Positions 52,279 through 60,268 of a stretch of DNA of 64,000 nucleotides are shown in pieces. The DNA is from Sphingopyxis sp. (GTDB lineage Bacteria > Pseudomonadota > Alphaproteobacteria > Sphingomonadales > Sphingomonadaceae). Location of the stretch: assembly GCA_016793775.1 (NCBI GenBank), contig JAEULK010000043.1:62001-126000 (forward strand). Reading direction: 5' to 3'. The position numbers and the translations under genes were made by a program. Each line of letters starts with the position of its first letter. Within the stretch, counting starts at the first letter, position 1. The notes beneath the pieces were generated by a model. The model had not been told where the DNA came from. It did no database searches and saw only the letters and a list, made by a program, of their open reading frames with translations.

Positions 52279-54417
52279 ATGGCCCGGCGCCGATCCACGC
52301 CCACGGTGCTCCAGCTCGAGGCCGCCGAATGCGGGGCGGCGTCGCTGGCGATGATCCTCGCCGCGCACGGGCGCCACATGGGGCTGGACGAATTGCGCGC
52401 GCTGTGCGGCGTGTCGCGCGACGGGACCAAGGCGTCGAGCCTGCTGCGCGCCGCGCGCTCGCTGGGGCTGGAGGCCAAGGGGCTGAAGGCCGAGCCCGAG
52501 CATATCGCCGACCTGCCGCTGCCGGCGATCGCCTTTGTCCATTTCAACCATTTCCTCGTCGTCGACCATATCGACGCGCGCCACGTCTGGCTCAACGATC
52601 CGGCTTCGGGGCGGCGCCGCGAGACGATCGCCGAATTCTCCGAGGGCTTTACCGGGGTCGTGCTGACCTTCGTCCCCGGCGCCGACTTCGTTCCGGGCGA
52701 CAGCCGCCCCAGCCTGGCGCAGTCGCTGCGCCAGCGGTTCGACGACGTCCGCACCGCGCTGTGGTTCGTGGTCCTGACCGCGTTGGCGCTGGTGGTGCCG
52801 GGGATTGTGCTGCCGGTGTTCAGCCGCATCTTCGTCGATTATGTGCTGGTCAGGAACCTGTCCGACTGGTTGCTGCCGCTGCTGATCGGCATGGCGCTGA
52901 CCGCGCTCGTCCGCTTCATCCTGCTCGAACTCCAGGAACGCGCGCTGCTCCGCGCGCGCATGGCGATGAGCCTCAATACGGGCGGCGCGCTGATGCGCAA
53001 GCTGCTGACCTTGCCGGTGGCCTTTTTCGACCAGCGCTTCGCGGGCGAGATCGCCGACCGGGTGCGGCTCAACGAAGCGCTGGCGACGCTGCTGACTGGC
53101 CAGTTGGCACAGGCGGCGGTCAATCTGGTCAGCGCGCTCTTCTTCCTGATCGTGCTGCTTTTCTATCATTGGGCGCTGACGCTGGCGATCGCGGCGCTGG
53201 CGCTGCTCAACGCGGCGGTGCTGCTCCTGTCGAACCGGCTGCTGTCCGACCGCTATCGCAAGATTTCGATCGATCGCGGCAAACTCGCCGGCGCGCGCGT
53301 CGCGGGGCTCAAGGACATGGAGACCTTCAAGGCGTCGGGCGGCGAGGACATGTTGTTCGCCCGCTGGACCGGGCTGACGATCGCAGTGCAGAACGGCCAG
53401 CAGCAAGTCGCGCGGCTCGCTGCCTTCGTCCAGCCGATGCCGGGCCTGATCTCGGCGCTGATAACCACGACCATTTTGGTGTGGGGCGGCTTTGCGGTGA
53501 TGGGCGGGATGATGACGCTGGGCGAGCTGGTCGGCTATCAGACACTGGCGGCGAGCTTCGTCGCGCCGGTCGCGGCGCTGGCGGGCTTCGGGGCCGAACT
53601 GCACCAGATCCGTTCCTACACCGGACGGCTCGACGATGTGCTGGCCGAGGCGAGCGACCCGCGTTTTGATCGCCCCGACCCAAGTTCCGACGGGCGGCTG
53701 CCGCAGGGCGCGGTCAGCATCCGCGATTTGTCTTTTGGTTATGCGCCGCTCGACCCGCCGCTGATCGACGGGCTGAGCTTCGACCTTCATCCCGGCGAAC
53801 GCATCGCGCTGGTCGGGCCGTCGGGGTCGGGCAAGTCGACCGTCGGCAAGCTGATCGCCGGGCTGGAGCAGCCGCGCGGCGGCGAGTTGCTGCTCGACGG
53901 CCGTGCTTTGCTCGACTGGCCGCGCGCCGCGCTCGCGCACCGGCTGGCTTATGTGCGTCAGGATGTGATGCTGTTCGAGGGGACGGTGCGCGACAATCTG
54001 ACCCTGTGGAACGAGGCGCTGCCCGAACCCGACATGATCCGGGCGGCGCGCGATGCGATGATCCACGACATCATCGCCGCGCGACCCGGCGGCTACGATG
54101 CGCCGATCGCGCAAGGCGGCGGTAATTTTTCGGGCGGCGAGCGGCAGCGCATGGAAATCGCGCGCGCGCTGGCCAGCGATCCCAGCCTGATCGTCCTCGA
54201 CGAGGCGACCAGCGCGCTCGATCCGGTTACCGAACATGGCGTGATGGAGGCGATCCGGCGGCGCGGCATCAGCTGCATCATCATCGCGCACCGGCTGTCC
54301 GCGATCCGCGATTGCGACCGCATCTTCGTGCTCGAACAGGGACGGGTGGTAGAGGTGGGCGACCATGGCGAACTAATGGCCGGGCGCGGCGTCTATGCCC
54401 GGTTGGTCGAGGCGTGA
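52279..54417 (+). CDS. C39 peptidase-containing ABC transporter (NHLM-like ABC1)
   Basis: A 712-residue bifunctional peptidase/exporter. The N-terminal C39 peptidase has a full triad: Cys18 in LEAAECGAASLAM, His91 in HFNHFLVVD and Asp107 in LNDPASG, so it should cleave double-glycine leaders. Five or six transmembrane helices follow (about 160-430), then the ATPase with Walker A GPSGSGKST, signature FSGGERQRMEIARAL and Walker B LIVLDEATSALD. Architecture and the paired second ABC gene match NHLM bacteriocin ABC1. Two genes encoding double-glycine peptides flank the operon and are its likely cargo. Confidence 0.93.
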   Translation: MARRRSTPTVLQLEAAECGAASLAMILAAHGRHMGLDELRALCGVSRDGTKASSLLRAARSLGLEAKGLKAEPEHIADLPLPAIAFVHFNHFLVVDHIDARHVWLNDPASGRRRETIAEFSEGFTGVVLTFVPGADFVPGDSRPSLAQSLRQRFDDVRTALWFVVLTALALVVPGIVLPVFSRIFVDYVLVRNLSDWLLPLLIGMALTALVRFILLELQERALLRARMAMSLNTGGALMRKLLTLPVAFFDQRFAGEIADRVRLNEALATLLTGQLAQAAVNLVSALFFLIVLLFYHWALTLAIAALALLNAAVLLLSNRLLSDRYRKISIDRGKLAGARVAGLKDMETFKASGGEDMLFARWTGLTIAVQNGQQQVARLAAFVQPMPGLISALITTTILVWGGFAVMGGMMTLGELVGYQTLAASFVAPVAALAGFGAELHQIRSYTGRLDDVLAEASDPRFDRPDPSSDGRLPQGAVSIRDLSFGYAPLDPPLIDGLSFDLHPGERIALVGPSGSGKSTVGKLIAGLEQPRGGELLLDGRALLDWPRAALAHRLAYVRQDVMLFEGTVRDNLTLWNEALPEPDMIRAARDAMIHDIIAARPGGYDAPIAQGGGNFSGGERQRMEIARALASDPSLIVLDEATSALDPVTEHGVMEAIRRRGISCIIIAHRLSAIRDCDRIFVLEQGRVVEVGDHGELMAGRGVYARLVEA

Positions 54418-56795
54418 CGGACACGATCGCCTTGCCCGCGGGCGCGACCCGGAAGCTGCCGCACGGCGGCACCGGCTGGCGCATCGCGGCGGGTCGGCTC
54501 GAACTCCATCTGGTGACCGCCGAGCGGAGGCGCTTCGTCGATCTGGTCGAGACGGGCGGGCAGGTTGCACCGCTGCCCGAAGGTGCACGCTGCTTCCTCG
54601 TCGTCGCGCTCGACGATTGCAGCCTGGCGCCGCTCGCCGCCGGTACGTTCGACGACGGTGATGCCGGCGCCGCCCTCGACGCCCGTTTCGCTGCGGAAGC
54701 GGCGCAGCGCGATGCGTCGCTGATCGATCGCCTCGGCGCAGGGCCGCCCGACGGGGCCGAGGGCAATCGGTTGGCGCAGGCATTCGCCGCGCTCGGCGAA
54801 GCACTGGGGCATGCGGTCGATCCGGCTATCTTTCGCGGCGCGTGCATGGACTTCGCCCAGGCGCCTGTGCTCGCCCGCACCGCCGGGCTGCGCGCCGGGC
54901 GGACGATCCTGGCGCCGGGCTGGTGGAAAGACGATGCCGGCCCGATGCTCGTGCAGCGCGGCGAGGGTGATGTCAGCGCCGCGCTTTGGCAGCGGGGTGC
55001 CTATCGCGACGCCGATGGCATTCCGCTCGATGCGGGCGAGGTGCAACCTTTGTGCTGGCGCGTCTATGCGCCGCTTGCCGGCGACCTGTCGGCGTTCCGC
55101 CCGATGGCGGCGAGCGTCGCCGTCGGCATAAGGCGCGAATGGCCGCTGATTGCGGGCGCGGGACTTGGCGCGGCGCTGCTCGGGCTGATGGTGCCACTCG
55201 CCACCGCGTGGATTTTCGACGAAATCGTCCCCGGCGGCGCCGACGGATTGCTGATCGGTGTCGGCGTCGCGCTCGTCGTCGCGGCGCTGGTCGGTGCCGC
55301 CTTCACCGTCGTGCGGACGCTGGCGATTGCGCGCGTCACCGGGCGCGGGCAGGTCGCGATGGCGGCCGGGGTGACCGACCGGGTGCTGCGGCTGCCCGCG
55401 CGCTTCTTCAAGACTTTGTCGCCGGGCGATTTCAATCAGCGGATCGAGGCGTTGGAGGGCATCCGCGGACTTATCGCCGCCATCCTGCTCAGCGCCGGGC
55501 TGACCGCCTTTTTTTCGCTCTTCTACCTCGTGCTGCTGTTCCTCTACGAACCGCGCATGGCGCTCGCGGGGCTGAGCGTCACGCTCGTCTATATCGGCGC
55601 GGTGGCGGCCAGTCGGGTCGCGCAGGCGGCGCCGCTGCGCGAGGCCGCCGGACGCGACGGCAAACTGGCGGGCCTGACCTTCGAGATATTGGAGGGCCTG
55701 CCCAAACTGCGTTCCGCGGCGGCCGAGGATCGCATGCTGGCGCGCTGGACGCAGGCCTACGCCCTCGAACGCGCCGCCGATGCGCGCGGCCAGCGGATCG
55801 GCATCCATTTCGGTGCTTTTTCCGACGCCTGGGGGATCATCGGACTGATCGCGCTGTTCGCGACAGCGGCGCTACTTGTGTCTGGCGACGTGCCACCGGG
55901 ACAGTTCATCGGCTTCCTTGCCGCTTTCGCGATCTTTCAGGGCAGCCTCGTCTCGCTATGCGATTCCTTGCTCGCCATCTATACCGCGCGTCCGCTGGCC
56001 GAACGCGCGCGGCCGATTCTGACCGCCGAACTCGAGGCGGCGGGAGGGCGCGCCGATCCGGGACGGCTGACGGGTGACATCCAGGTGGCGGGACTCAGCT
56101 TCGGTTACGACCAGGCGATGGCGCCGTTGCTCGCCGACCTGTCGTTGAGCGTCGCACCCGGCGAGCATGTCGCAATCGTCGGCGGGTCGGGGTCGGGCAA
56201 ATCGACCGTGCTGCGGCTGCTGCTCGGTTTCGAGGCTCCGGCGACCGGCTCGATTGCCTATGACGGGCAGGAACTCGCCAGCCTCGATCCGGCGCGGCTG
56301 CGCAGTCAGATCGGCGTCGTGCTCCAGTCGAGCCAGTTGTTCGCGGGCACGATCATGGAGAATATCCGCGGCGCCAGCGATGCCGGGCTGGAGCAATGCC
56401 AGACGGCGGCCGAGGCGGCGGGGCTGGCGGGCGATTTGGCGCTGATGCCGATGGGGCTGCACACGATGGTCACCGAAGGCGCCGGCACGCTGTCGGGTGG
56501 GCAGCGCCAGCGCGTCCTGATCGCCCGCGCGCTCGCCGGGCGGCCGCGCATCCTGTTCTTCGACGAGGCGACGAGCGCGCTCGACAATGCGACGCAGGCG
56601 ATCGTCGCCACGACGCTCGATGGACTCGACGCGAGCCGCATCACGATCGCCCACCGCCTGTCGACGGTGCGTAACGCCGACCGCATCTGCGTGCTCGAAC
56701 GCGGGCGCTTCGTCGAGACGGGCACATTCGCCGAACTCATGGCGCAGAACGGCGCTTTTGCGGCGCTCGCGCGCCGCCAGTTGCTGGAGAACTGA
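54414..56795 (+). CDS. Second ABC transporter of the peptide exporter (NHLM-like ABC2)
   Basis: A 793-residue ABC protein. The GTG start overlaps the previous stop (GTGA). The first 270 residues are a non-peptidase domain, partly beta-rich (WRIAAGRLELHLVTAERRRF) as in NHLM ABC2 proteins, where it resembles a degenerate regulatory domain. A membrane domain (about 275-560) precedes the ATPase with Walker A GGSGSGKST, signature LSGGQRQRVLIARAL and Walker B ILFFDEATSALDN. It has no C39 triad, so it probably pairs with ABC1 as a heterodimer or regulates it. It is followed by a cyclic-nucleotide-binding protein gene 1 bp away. Confidence 0.9.
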   Translation: MTDTIALPAGATRKLPHGGTGWRIAAGRLELHLVTAERRRFVDLVETGGQVAPLPEGARCFLVVALDDCSLAPLAAGTFDDGDAGAALDARFAAEAAQRDASLIDRLGAGPPDGAEGNRLAQAFAALGEALGHAVDPAIFRGACMDFAQAPVLARTAGLRAGRTILAPGWWKDDAGPMLVQRGEGDVSAALWQRGAYRDADGIPLDAGEVQPLCWRVYAPLAGDLSAFRPMAASVAVGIRREWPLIAGAGLGAALLGLMVPLATAWIFDEIVPGGADGLLIGVGVALVVAALVGAAFTVVRTLAIARVTGRGQVAMAAGVTDRVLRLPARFFKTLSPGDFNQRIEALEGIRGLIAAILLSAGLTAFFSLFYLVLLFLYEPRMALAGLSVTLVYIGAVAASRVAQAAPLREAAGRDGKLAGLTFEILEGLPKLRSAAAEDRMLARWTQAYALERAADARGQRIGIHFGAFSDAWGIIGLIALFATAALLVSGDVPPGQFIGFLAAFAIFQGSLVSLCDSLLAIYTARPLAERARPILTAELEAAGGRADPGRLTGDIQVAGLSFGYDQAMAPLLADLSLSVAPGEHVAIVGGSGSGKSTVLRLLLGFEAPATGSIAYDGQELASLDPARLRSQIGVVLQSSQLFAGTIMENIRGASDAGLEQCQTAAEAAGLAGDLALMPMGLHTMVTEGAGTLSGGQRQRVLIARALAGRPRILFFDEATSALDNATQAIVATTLDGLDASRITIAHRLSTVRNADRICVLERGRFVETGTFAELMAQNGAFAALARRQLLEN

Positions 56796-56796
56796 T

Positions 56797-57303
56797 ATGC
56801 GCAAGGCGCTCTATATCCTGGGCGATCTGGAGGACAGCGACATCCTCTGGCTGTCGCGCCACGGCAGTGTCCGCAGCCTTGCGCCGGACGAGGTGCTGAT
56901 CCGTGCGGGGCAAGCACTCGGCGAATTGTTCTTCGTTACCGACGGAACGCTGACGGTGACCAGCCCGGCGGGCGCCCATGTCGCCGATCTCGCGCTCGGA
57001 GACGTGGTCGGCGAAATGTCCTTCGTGGAAAAGGCGCTGCCGTCGGCGACGGTGACCGCGCGCGACCATGCCAGGGTACTCGCGGTGCCGCGCGCAGCGA
57101 TCCTCGCCGAATTCGCGGTCGATAGCGGCTTCGCGGCGCGCTTCTATCGCGCGCTCGCGGTGTTCCTGTCCGACCGGCTACGCAGCCTGTCGATCCCGAC
57201 AGGGGGGCAGGCCGAACTCGACGAGGGCCTGCTCGACACGATCAGCGAGGCGGGCGATCGCTTCGTTCGCCTGATCGCCTTGCTCGAAGGGCGCGAGCAT
57301 TAG
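56797..57303 (+). CDS. Cyclic-nucleotide-binding domain protein (no DNA-binding domain)
   Basis: A 168-residue protein. Residues about 15-115 form a cNMP-binding beta roll: VLIRAGQALGELFFVTDGTLTV, then DVVGEMSFVEKALPSATVTA with the GE-S and PSAT phosphate-cassette-like residues. The C-terminal 50 residues are helical, and no Crp-type helix-turn-helix is present. It starts 1 bp after the second ABC gene, so it belongs to the exporter operon and may gate transport in response to cAMP or c-di-GMP (inference). Such solitary cNMP domains occur in NHLM-type clusters. Confidence 0.85.
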   Translation: MRKALYILGDLEDSDILWLSRHGSVRSLAPDEVLIRAGQALGELFFVTDGTLTVTSPAGAHVADLALGDVVGEMSFVEKALPSATVTARDHARVLAVPRAAILAEFAVDSGFAARFYRALAVFLSDRLRSLSIPTGGQAELDEGLLDTISEAGDRFVRLIALLEGREH

Positions 57304-57317
57304 GTTTGGCTTCGGGG

Positions 57318-57329
57318 GCGGGCGCCCGC
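57318..57329. terminator. GC palindrome between convergent exporter and precursor 2 genes
   Basis: GCGGGCGCCCGC, a perfect 12-bp palindrome in the 30-bp gap between the cNMP-protein stop and the precursor 2 stop. There is no loop or T tract, so any terminator role is weak. Confidence 0.25.
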
Positions 57330-57333
57330 GTAT

Positions 57334-57558
57334 TTAACCGCCGACGATGGGCTTCACCGATCCGTCGTCGGGCATCACCGATCCATCACCCGGCTTTACC
57401 GACCCGTCGCCGGCTTTCACCGATCCGTCCGCCATCGCCGTGTTGACGCTGATCCGGCGCGCGGCCTCGCGCGCGGCCTGTATGGCGGGCAGTCCGCCGC
57501 TGACGTCGTCGAGGGCTTCGTCGCTGATCGCTTCGGCGGCCTGTTTTTTGTCGCTCAT
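57334..57558 (-). CDS. Double-glycine leader peptide precursor 2 with DGSV heptad repeats
   Basis: A 74-residue peptide. The leader (1-22) has EAISDEALDDVSGG, nearly the same leader signature as precursor 1, for cutting after Gly22. The core starts LPAIQAAREAARRISV (a short amphipathic helix) and then has four 7-residue units DGSVKAG, DGSVKPG, DGSVMPD and DGSVKPI (residues 44-71), ending VGG. No cysteine is present. It is convergent with the exporter operon at the opposite end from precursor 1. The ATG at 57558 follows a GAGACGGACA leader. The repeat family is not one I recognise. Confidence 0.8.
   Translation of the reverse strand: MSDKKQAAEAISDEALDDVSGGLPAIQAAREAARRISVNTAMADGSVKAGDGSVKPGDGSVMPDDGSVKPIVGG
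57349..57429 (-). repeat. 21-bp tandem repeats in precursor 2
   Basis: Almost four units of 21 bp coding DGSV(K/M)(A/P)(G/D). Synonymous differences between units, while the protein repeat is kept, suggest the sequence is selected at protein level. Confidence 0.8.
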
Positions 57559-57575
57559 TGTCCGTCTCGTTGCCG

Positions 57576-57592
57576 CGGACGTTTTTGTCCGA
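57576..57592. promoter_or_regulatory. CGGAC-N6-GTCCG inverted repeat before precursor 2
   Basis: CGGAC, 6 bases (GTTTTT), then GTCCGA, 18 bp before the precursor 2 start codon. A further TGTCCG half-site sits at 57560-57565. It matches the site at 50871-50888 in arm sequence and spacing. Confidence 0.5.
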
Positions 57593-57670
57593 TGACATTC
57601 CGATAAGCGATGCGACCGGACCGTGCCGTGAGGCGAAGCGCAAGCAAAACAAGTCTGGCGCGCGCCGCTA

Positions 57671-58117
57671 ATGGCCTGCCGGCACGACGACCCGCTGGCG
57701 GCGATTCCCGAGCATCCCTGGTCGGTATTCGGCGACCGTCGCTTCCTTGCGATGTCGCCCGAAACCGGCCTGTGCAAGATGGCGGAAAGCGGCCTGGCGC
57801 AGGCCGGGGTCAGCGTCGAGCGGCTGTTCAACTGCAGCGCCGCGACCACCATGGCGGCGCTGGTAACGGCGGGGCTCGGCATTTCCGCCCTGTCGCGCCT
57901 CGTCATGGCGCAGCTGGCATCACCATCACTGGTCTGGCGGCCGCTGGTCGAGCCGGCGGTGGCCCGATCGATCGGGATCGTTCGCCACAAGGCCCGGTCG
58001 CTGTCGCCCGCGGCGCAGGCCTTTGTTCGCGAGCTCGAGAAACAGGCGCGCGCGATCCGGATGAGCGACCAGCTTTCGGCCAATGCGCCCGATCAGATGC
58101 CCGTGGGCTCCGCTTAG
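57671..58117 (+). pseudogene. Remnant of a LysR-type regulator (substrate-binding domain only)
   Basis: Coding-like sequence for about 148 residues resembling the last half of a LysR effector domain: AQAGVSVERLFNCSAATTMAALVTAGLGISAL split here as VERLFNCSAATTMAAL and VTAGLGISALSRLVM, then LSPAAQAFVRELEKQARAI. The N-terminal helix-turn-helix and first half of the effector domain (about 150 residues) are missing; the upstream 110 bp holds only the start region of the peptide precursor 2 gene. It therefore looks like a decayed 3' fragment left next to the peptide island. The stop overlaps that of the convergent esterase. Confidence 0.7.
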
Positions 58118-58983
58118 CGCGACACGAAACGCAGCGTGTCGGTCACCGCGCGGGCCGGCACCGTCATATGGATCTCGTCGTCATAACGGCGGTAGCGCGT
58201 ACCGAGCCCATAGGCCGACAGCGGATCGAGACGCGCGGCCAGCGCGCGCGCAGGTTCGGGGTCGTCGTCGGTGTCCTGATCGCCGACCACCAGCATCAGG
58301 CGGCTTGTCTTGACGATCTTGCCGTCGGCCAGCTTGGCCGCAAAGGCGCGCTCTTCGCGGAGAAGATCCTGCACATTCCATTCGAGCGAGGGACTCGCCG
58401 CGACGATCGACTGGAAGGCGCCGGGCCGCGCATAGAGCGTGTGCAGCGCGAACAGCCCGCCGAAGCTGTGGCCGAAGAGTGACTGACGATCGGGGGCGAT
58501 CTTGTAGCGCCTGCCGATCTCGGTCCGGAGCTTGCCGGTCAGGAAATCGAGAAATTTATCGCGGCCGGTGTTGGTTGCGCCCGGCTGCGATCTGGCCTGT
58601 GCTGGCGGGGCTTCGGTGGGTATTGGGTAAAGGAAATCGGCGGTGCGGCGCGCGTCATAGGCCTCGTTGGTCGGATAGCCGACGCCGACCACCAGCAATT
58701 TCCCCTTTTCGGCATATTCGAGCAATCGCCGCGTTTCGGCGAAGGACGCGAAATAGGCGTTGCCGTCGATGACGTAGAGAACGGGATAGCCGCCCGCCGG
58801 CGCTTCGCCCTTGGGGAAGGACACGAAGATGCGATAGGTCTCGCCGCTGTCCGATTTTGTCTCGAACATCTGCGTCGATGGCATGGCATAGGCGGGGCCC
58901 GGCGGCGGCGTCTGCGCGGCGGCGGTGGGCAGGGCGATCGCGAGGGCGGCGAGCGCGGCCGATATCTTCAAGCTGCTGGTCAT
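58114..58983 (-). CDS. Periplasmic alpha/beta hydrolase (IroE/Fes-like esterase)
   Basis: A 289-residue exported esterase. The signal peptide ends near LPTAAAQ. The fold matches the siderophore/trilactone-esterase-like group: YRIFVSFPKGEAPAGGYPVLYVIDGN (strands), nucleophile Ser in LFGHSFGGLFALHTLY, acid in LMLVVGDQD, and a C-terminal His in EIHMTVPARAV. These enzymes open enterobactin-type or other esters, but the family also includes general esterases, so siderophore hydrolysis is only a possibility. It lies 10 bp after the flavin oxidase gene and is probably co-transcribed with it and the small gene before that. Confidence 0.85.
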   Translation of the reverse strand: MTSSLKISAALAALAIALPTAAAQTPPPGPAYAMPSTQMFETKSDSGETYRIFVSFPKGEAPAGGYPVLYVIDGNAYFASFAETRRLLEYAEKGKLLVVGVGYPTNEAYDARRTADFLYPIPTEAPPAQARSQPGATNTGRDKFLDFLTGKLRTEIGRRYKIAPDRQSLFGHSFGGLFALHTLYARPGAFQSIVAASPSLEWNVQDLLREERAFAAKLADGKIVKTSRLMLVVGDQDTDDDPEPARALAARLDPLSAYGLGTRYRRYDDEIHMTVPARAVTDTLRFVSR

Positions 58984-58993
58984 CCTTCCTTAC

Positions 58994-60256
58994 CTAGCCA
59001 TGAACCTTGTGCGCCGCGAGCGTGAAATCGGGTTCGGCCTTGCCCGTGCCGAGCACAAGGTTGGTGACATAGCGGCCGAGCGCCGGGCCGTGCTTGAAGC
59101 CGTGGCCGGTGCCGCCGCCGACGATCCAGCAATTGGCCCAGTCGGGATGCCGGTCGATCAGCATATGGCCGTTGTCGCTATTCTCGTACTGGCAGACCTC
59201 GGATGCGGCGAGGGGGCGTTTGGCAAGCGCCGGGAAGCGTTTGGCCAGATAGGCGCGGACATCGGCCAGTCCCTGGTCGGTGATCCGCCGGTCGACGCCG
59301 TCGGGGTCATATTTGGGGCCATGACCGTCGAGTGCGATCTTGAAACCGCGCGCCTCGATATCGGGGAAGCCGTAATGGAGGTCGGGATCGCCGGCATCGA
59401 CCCAGGCGGGCATATGCGGCGCGGCGAAGCGGTCGTCGCCGGCATCGGGCGCGAAGTAGAAGACTTCCTGCCGCGTCGGCACGATCCGCGCGCCGACAAT
59501 TTCGGGAAACAGCTTCGGCAACCAGGGGCCGCAGGCGAAGACATATTTCTCCGCGTGCAAGGTCTCGCCATTGCCGGCGATGCCGGCGAGCGCGGCGCGG
59601 TCCGAGCGGGGCGCATCGACCGCCAGCGTGCGGAAGCCGCCGCCCGCCTTGACGAAATCCTCGACCAGCGTCTGCACGCTGCGCCGCGCCATCAGTGCGC
59701 CCATGGTGGGTTGCATCACGCCGACGGTCCGCCCGTCGAAGTCGATCTGCGGCCAGCGTTTCGCCATCTGTGCCTGCGTCAGCTTTTCGATCGGGATGCC
59801 GAGGCTGCGTTGCAGCGCGATGCTCTCGTCGATCTTGGCCGTATCCTTGGGGTAGAAATAGAGCGCGCCGACTTCCTGGAAGATGGGGCTTTCATGGCGC
59901 TTCGCAAGCGCGTGCCACTCGGCGAGCGATTCCCACGCCCAGCGTGTATAGAAGGCGTTGGCGGCATATTCGGTGCGGATCAGCCGCGTTTCGCCGCCCG
60001 ACGAGGAGCGGGCATGCCCCGCACCCCAAGCGTCGAGCAGCAACACTTTTTGGCCGCGGCGCTGGAGGTTCCACGCGGTCCAGGCGCCGAATACGCCCGC
60101 GCCGATCACGATCGCGTCCCAGCTGCGCGCTGCCTTGAGCTTGGCCGAAACGGGTGCGGCACCGGCGAGCGCGCCCGCCGTCGCCAGCCCGCCGAGCACT
60201 AGGCGCCGGGATACCGGTTCGGACAGGATTTGGCTGCTAGTCTCTTGATGCGCCAT
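58994..60256 (-). CDS. Tat-exported sarcosine/N-methyl amino acid oxidase-like flavoprotein
   Basis: A 420-residue FAD amine oxidase of the MSOX/MTOX group, which oxidises N-methyl amino acids to H2O2, formaldehyde and the free amine. A twin-arginine signal (SRRLVLGGLATAGAL) precedes the FAD-binding VIGAGVFGAWTAWNL and RSSSGGETRLIRTEY. Cys355 in VCQYENSDNGHMLIDRHP corresponds to the cysteine that binds FAD covalently in monomeric sarcosine oxidase. Tat export of a cofactor-loaded enzyme is consistent. It is followed by an esterase gene and preceded by a small exported protein gene, with gaps of 10 and 12 bp, so all three form one operon. Native substrate unknown. Confidence 0.88.
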   Translation of the reverse strand: MAHQETSSQILSEPVSRRLVLGGLATAGALAGAAPVSAKLKAARSWDAIVIGAGVFGAWTAWNLQRRGQKVLLLDAWGAGHARSSSGGETRLIRTEYAANAFYTRWAWESLAEWHALAKRHESPIFQEVGALYFYPKDTAKIDESIALQRSLGIPIEKLTQAQMAKRWPQIDFDGRTVGVMQPTMGALMARRSVQTLVEDFVKAGGGFRTLAVDAPRSDRAALAGIAGNGETLHAEKYVFACGPWLPKLFPEIVGARIVPTRQEVFYFAPDAGDDRFAAPHMPAWVDAGDPDLHYGFPDIEARGFKIALDGHGPKYDPDGVDRRITDQGLADVRAYLAKRFPALAKRPLAASEVCQYENSDNGHMLIDRHPDWANCWIVGGGTGHGFKHGPALGRYVTNLVLGTGKAEPDFTLAAHKVHG

Positions 60257-60268
60257 GCTCGCCGCGTC

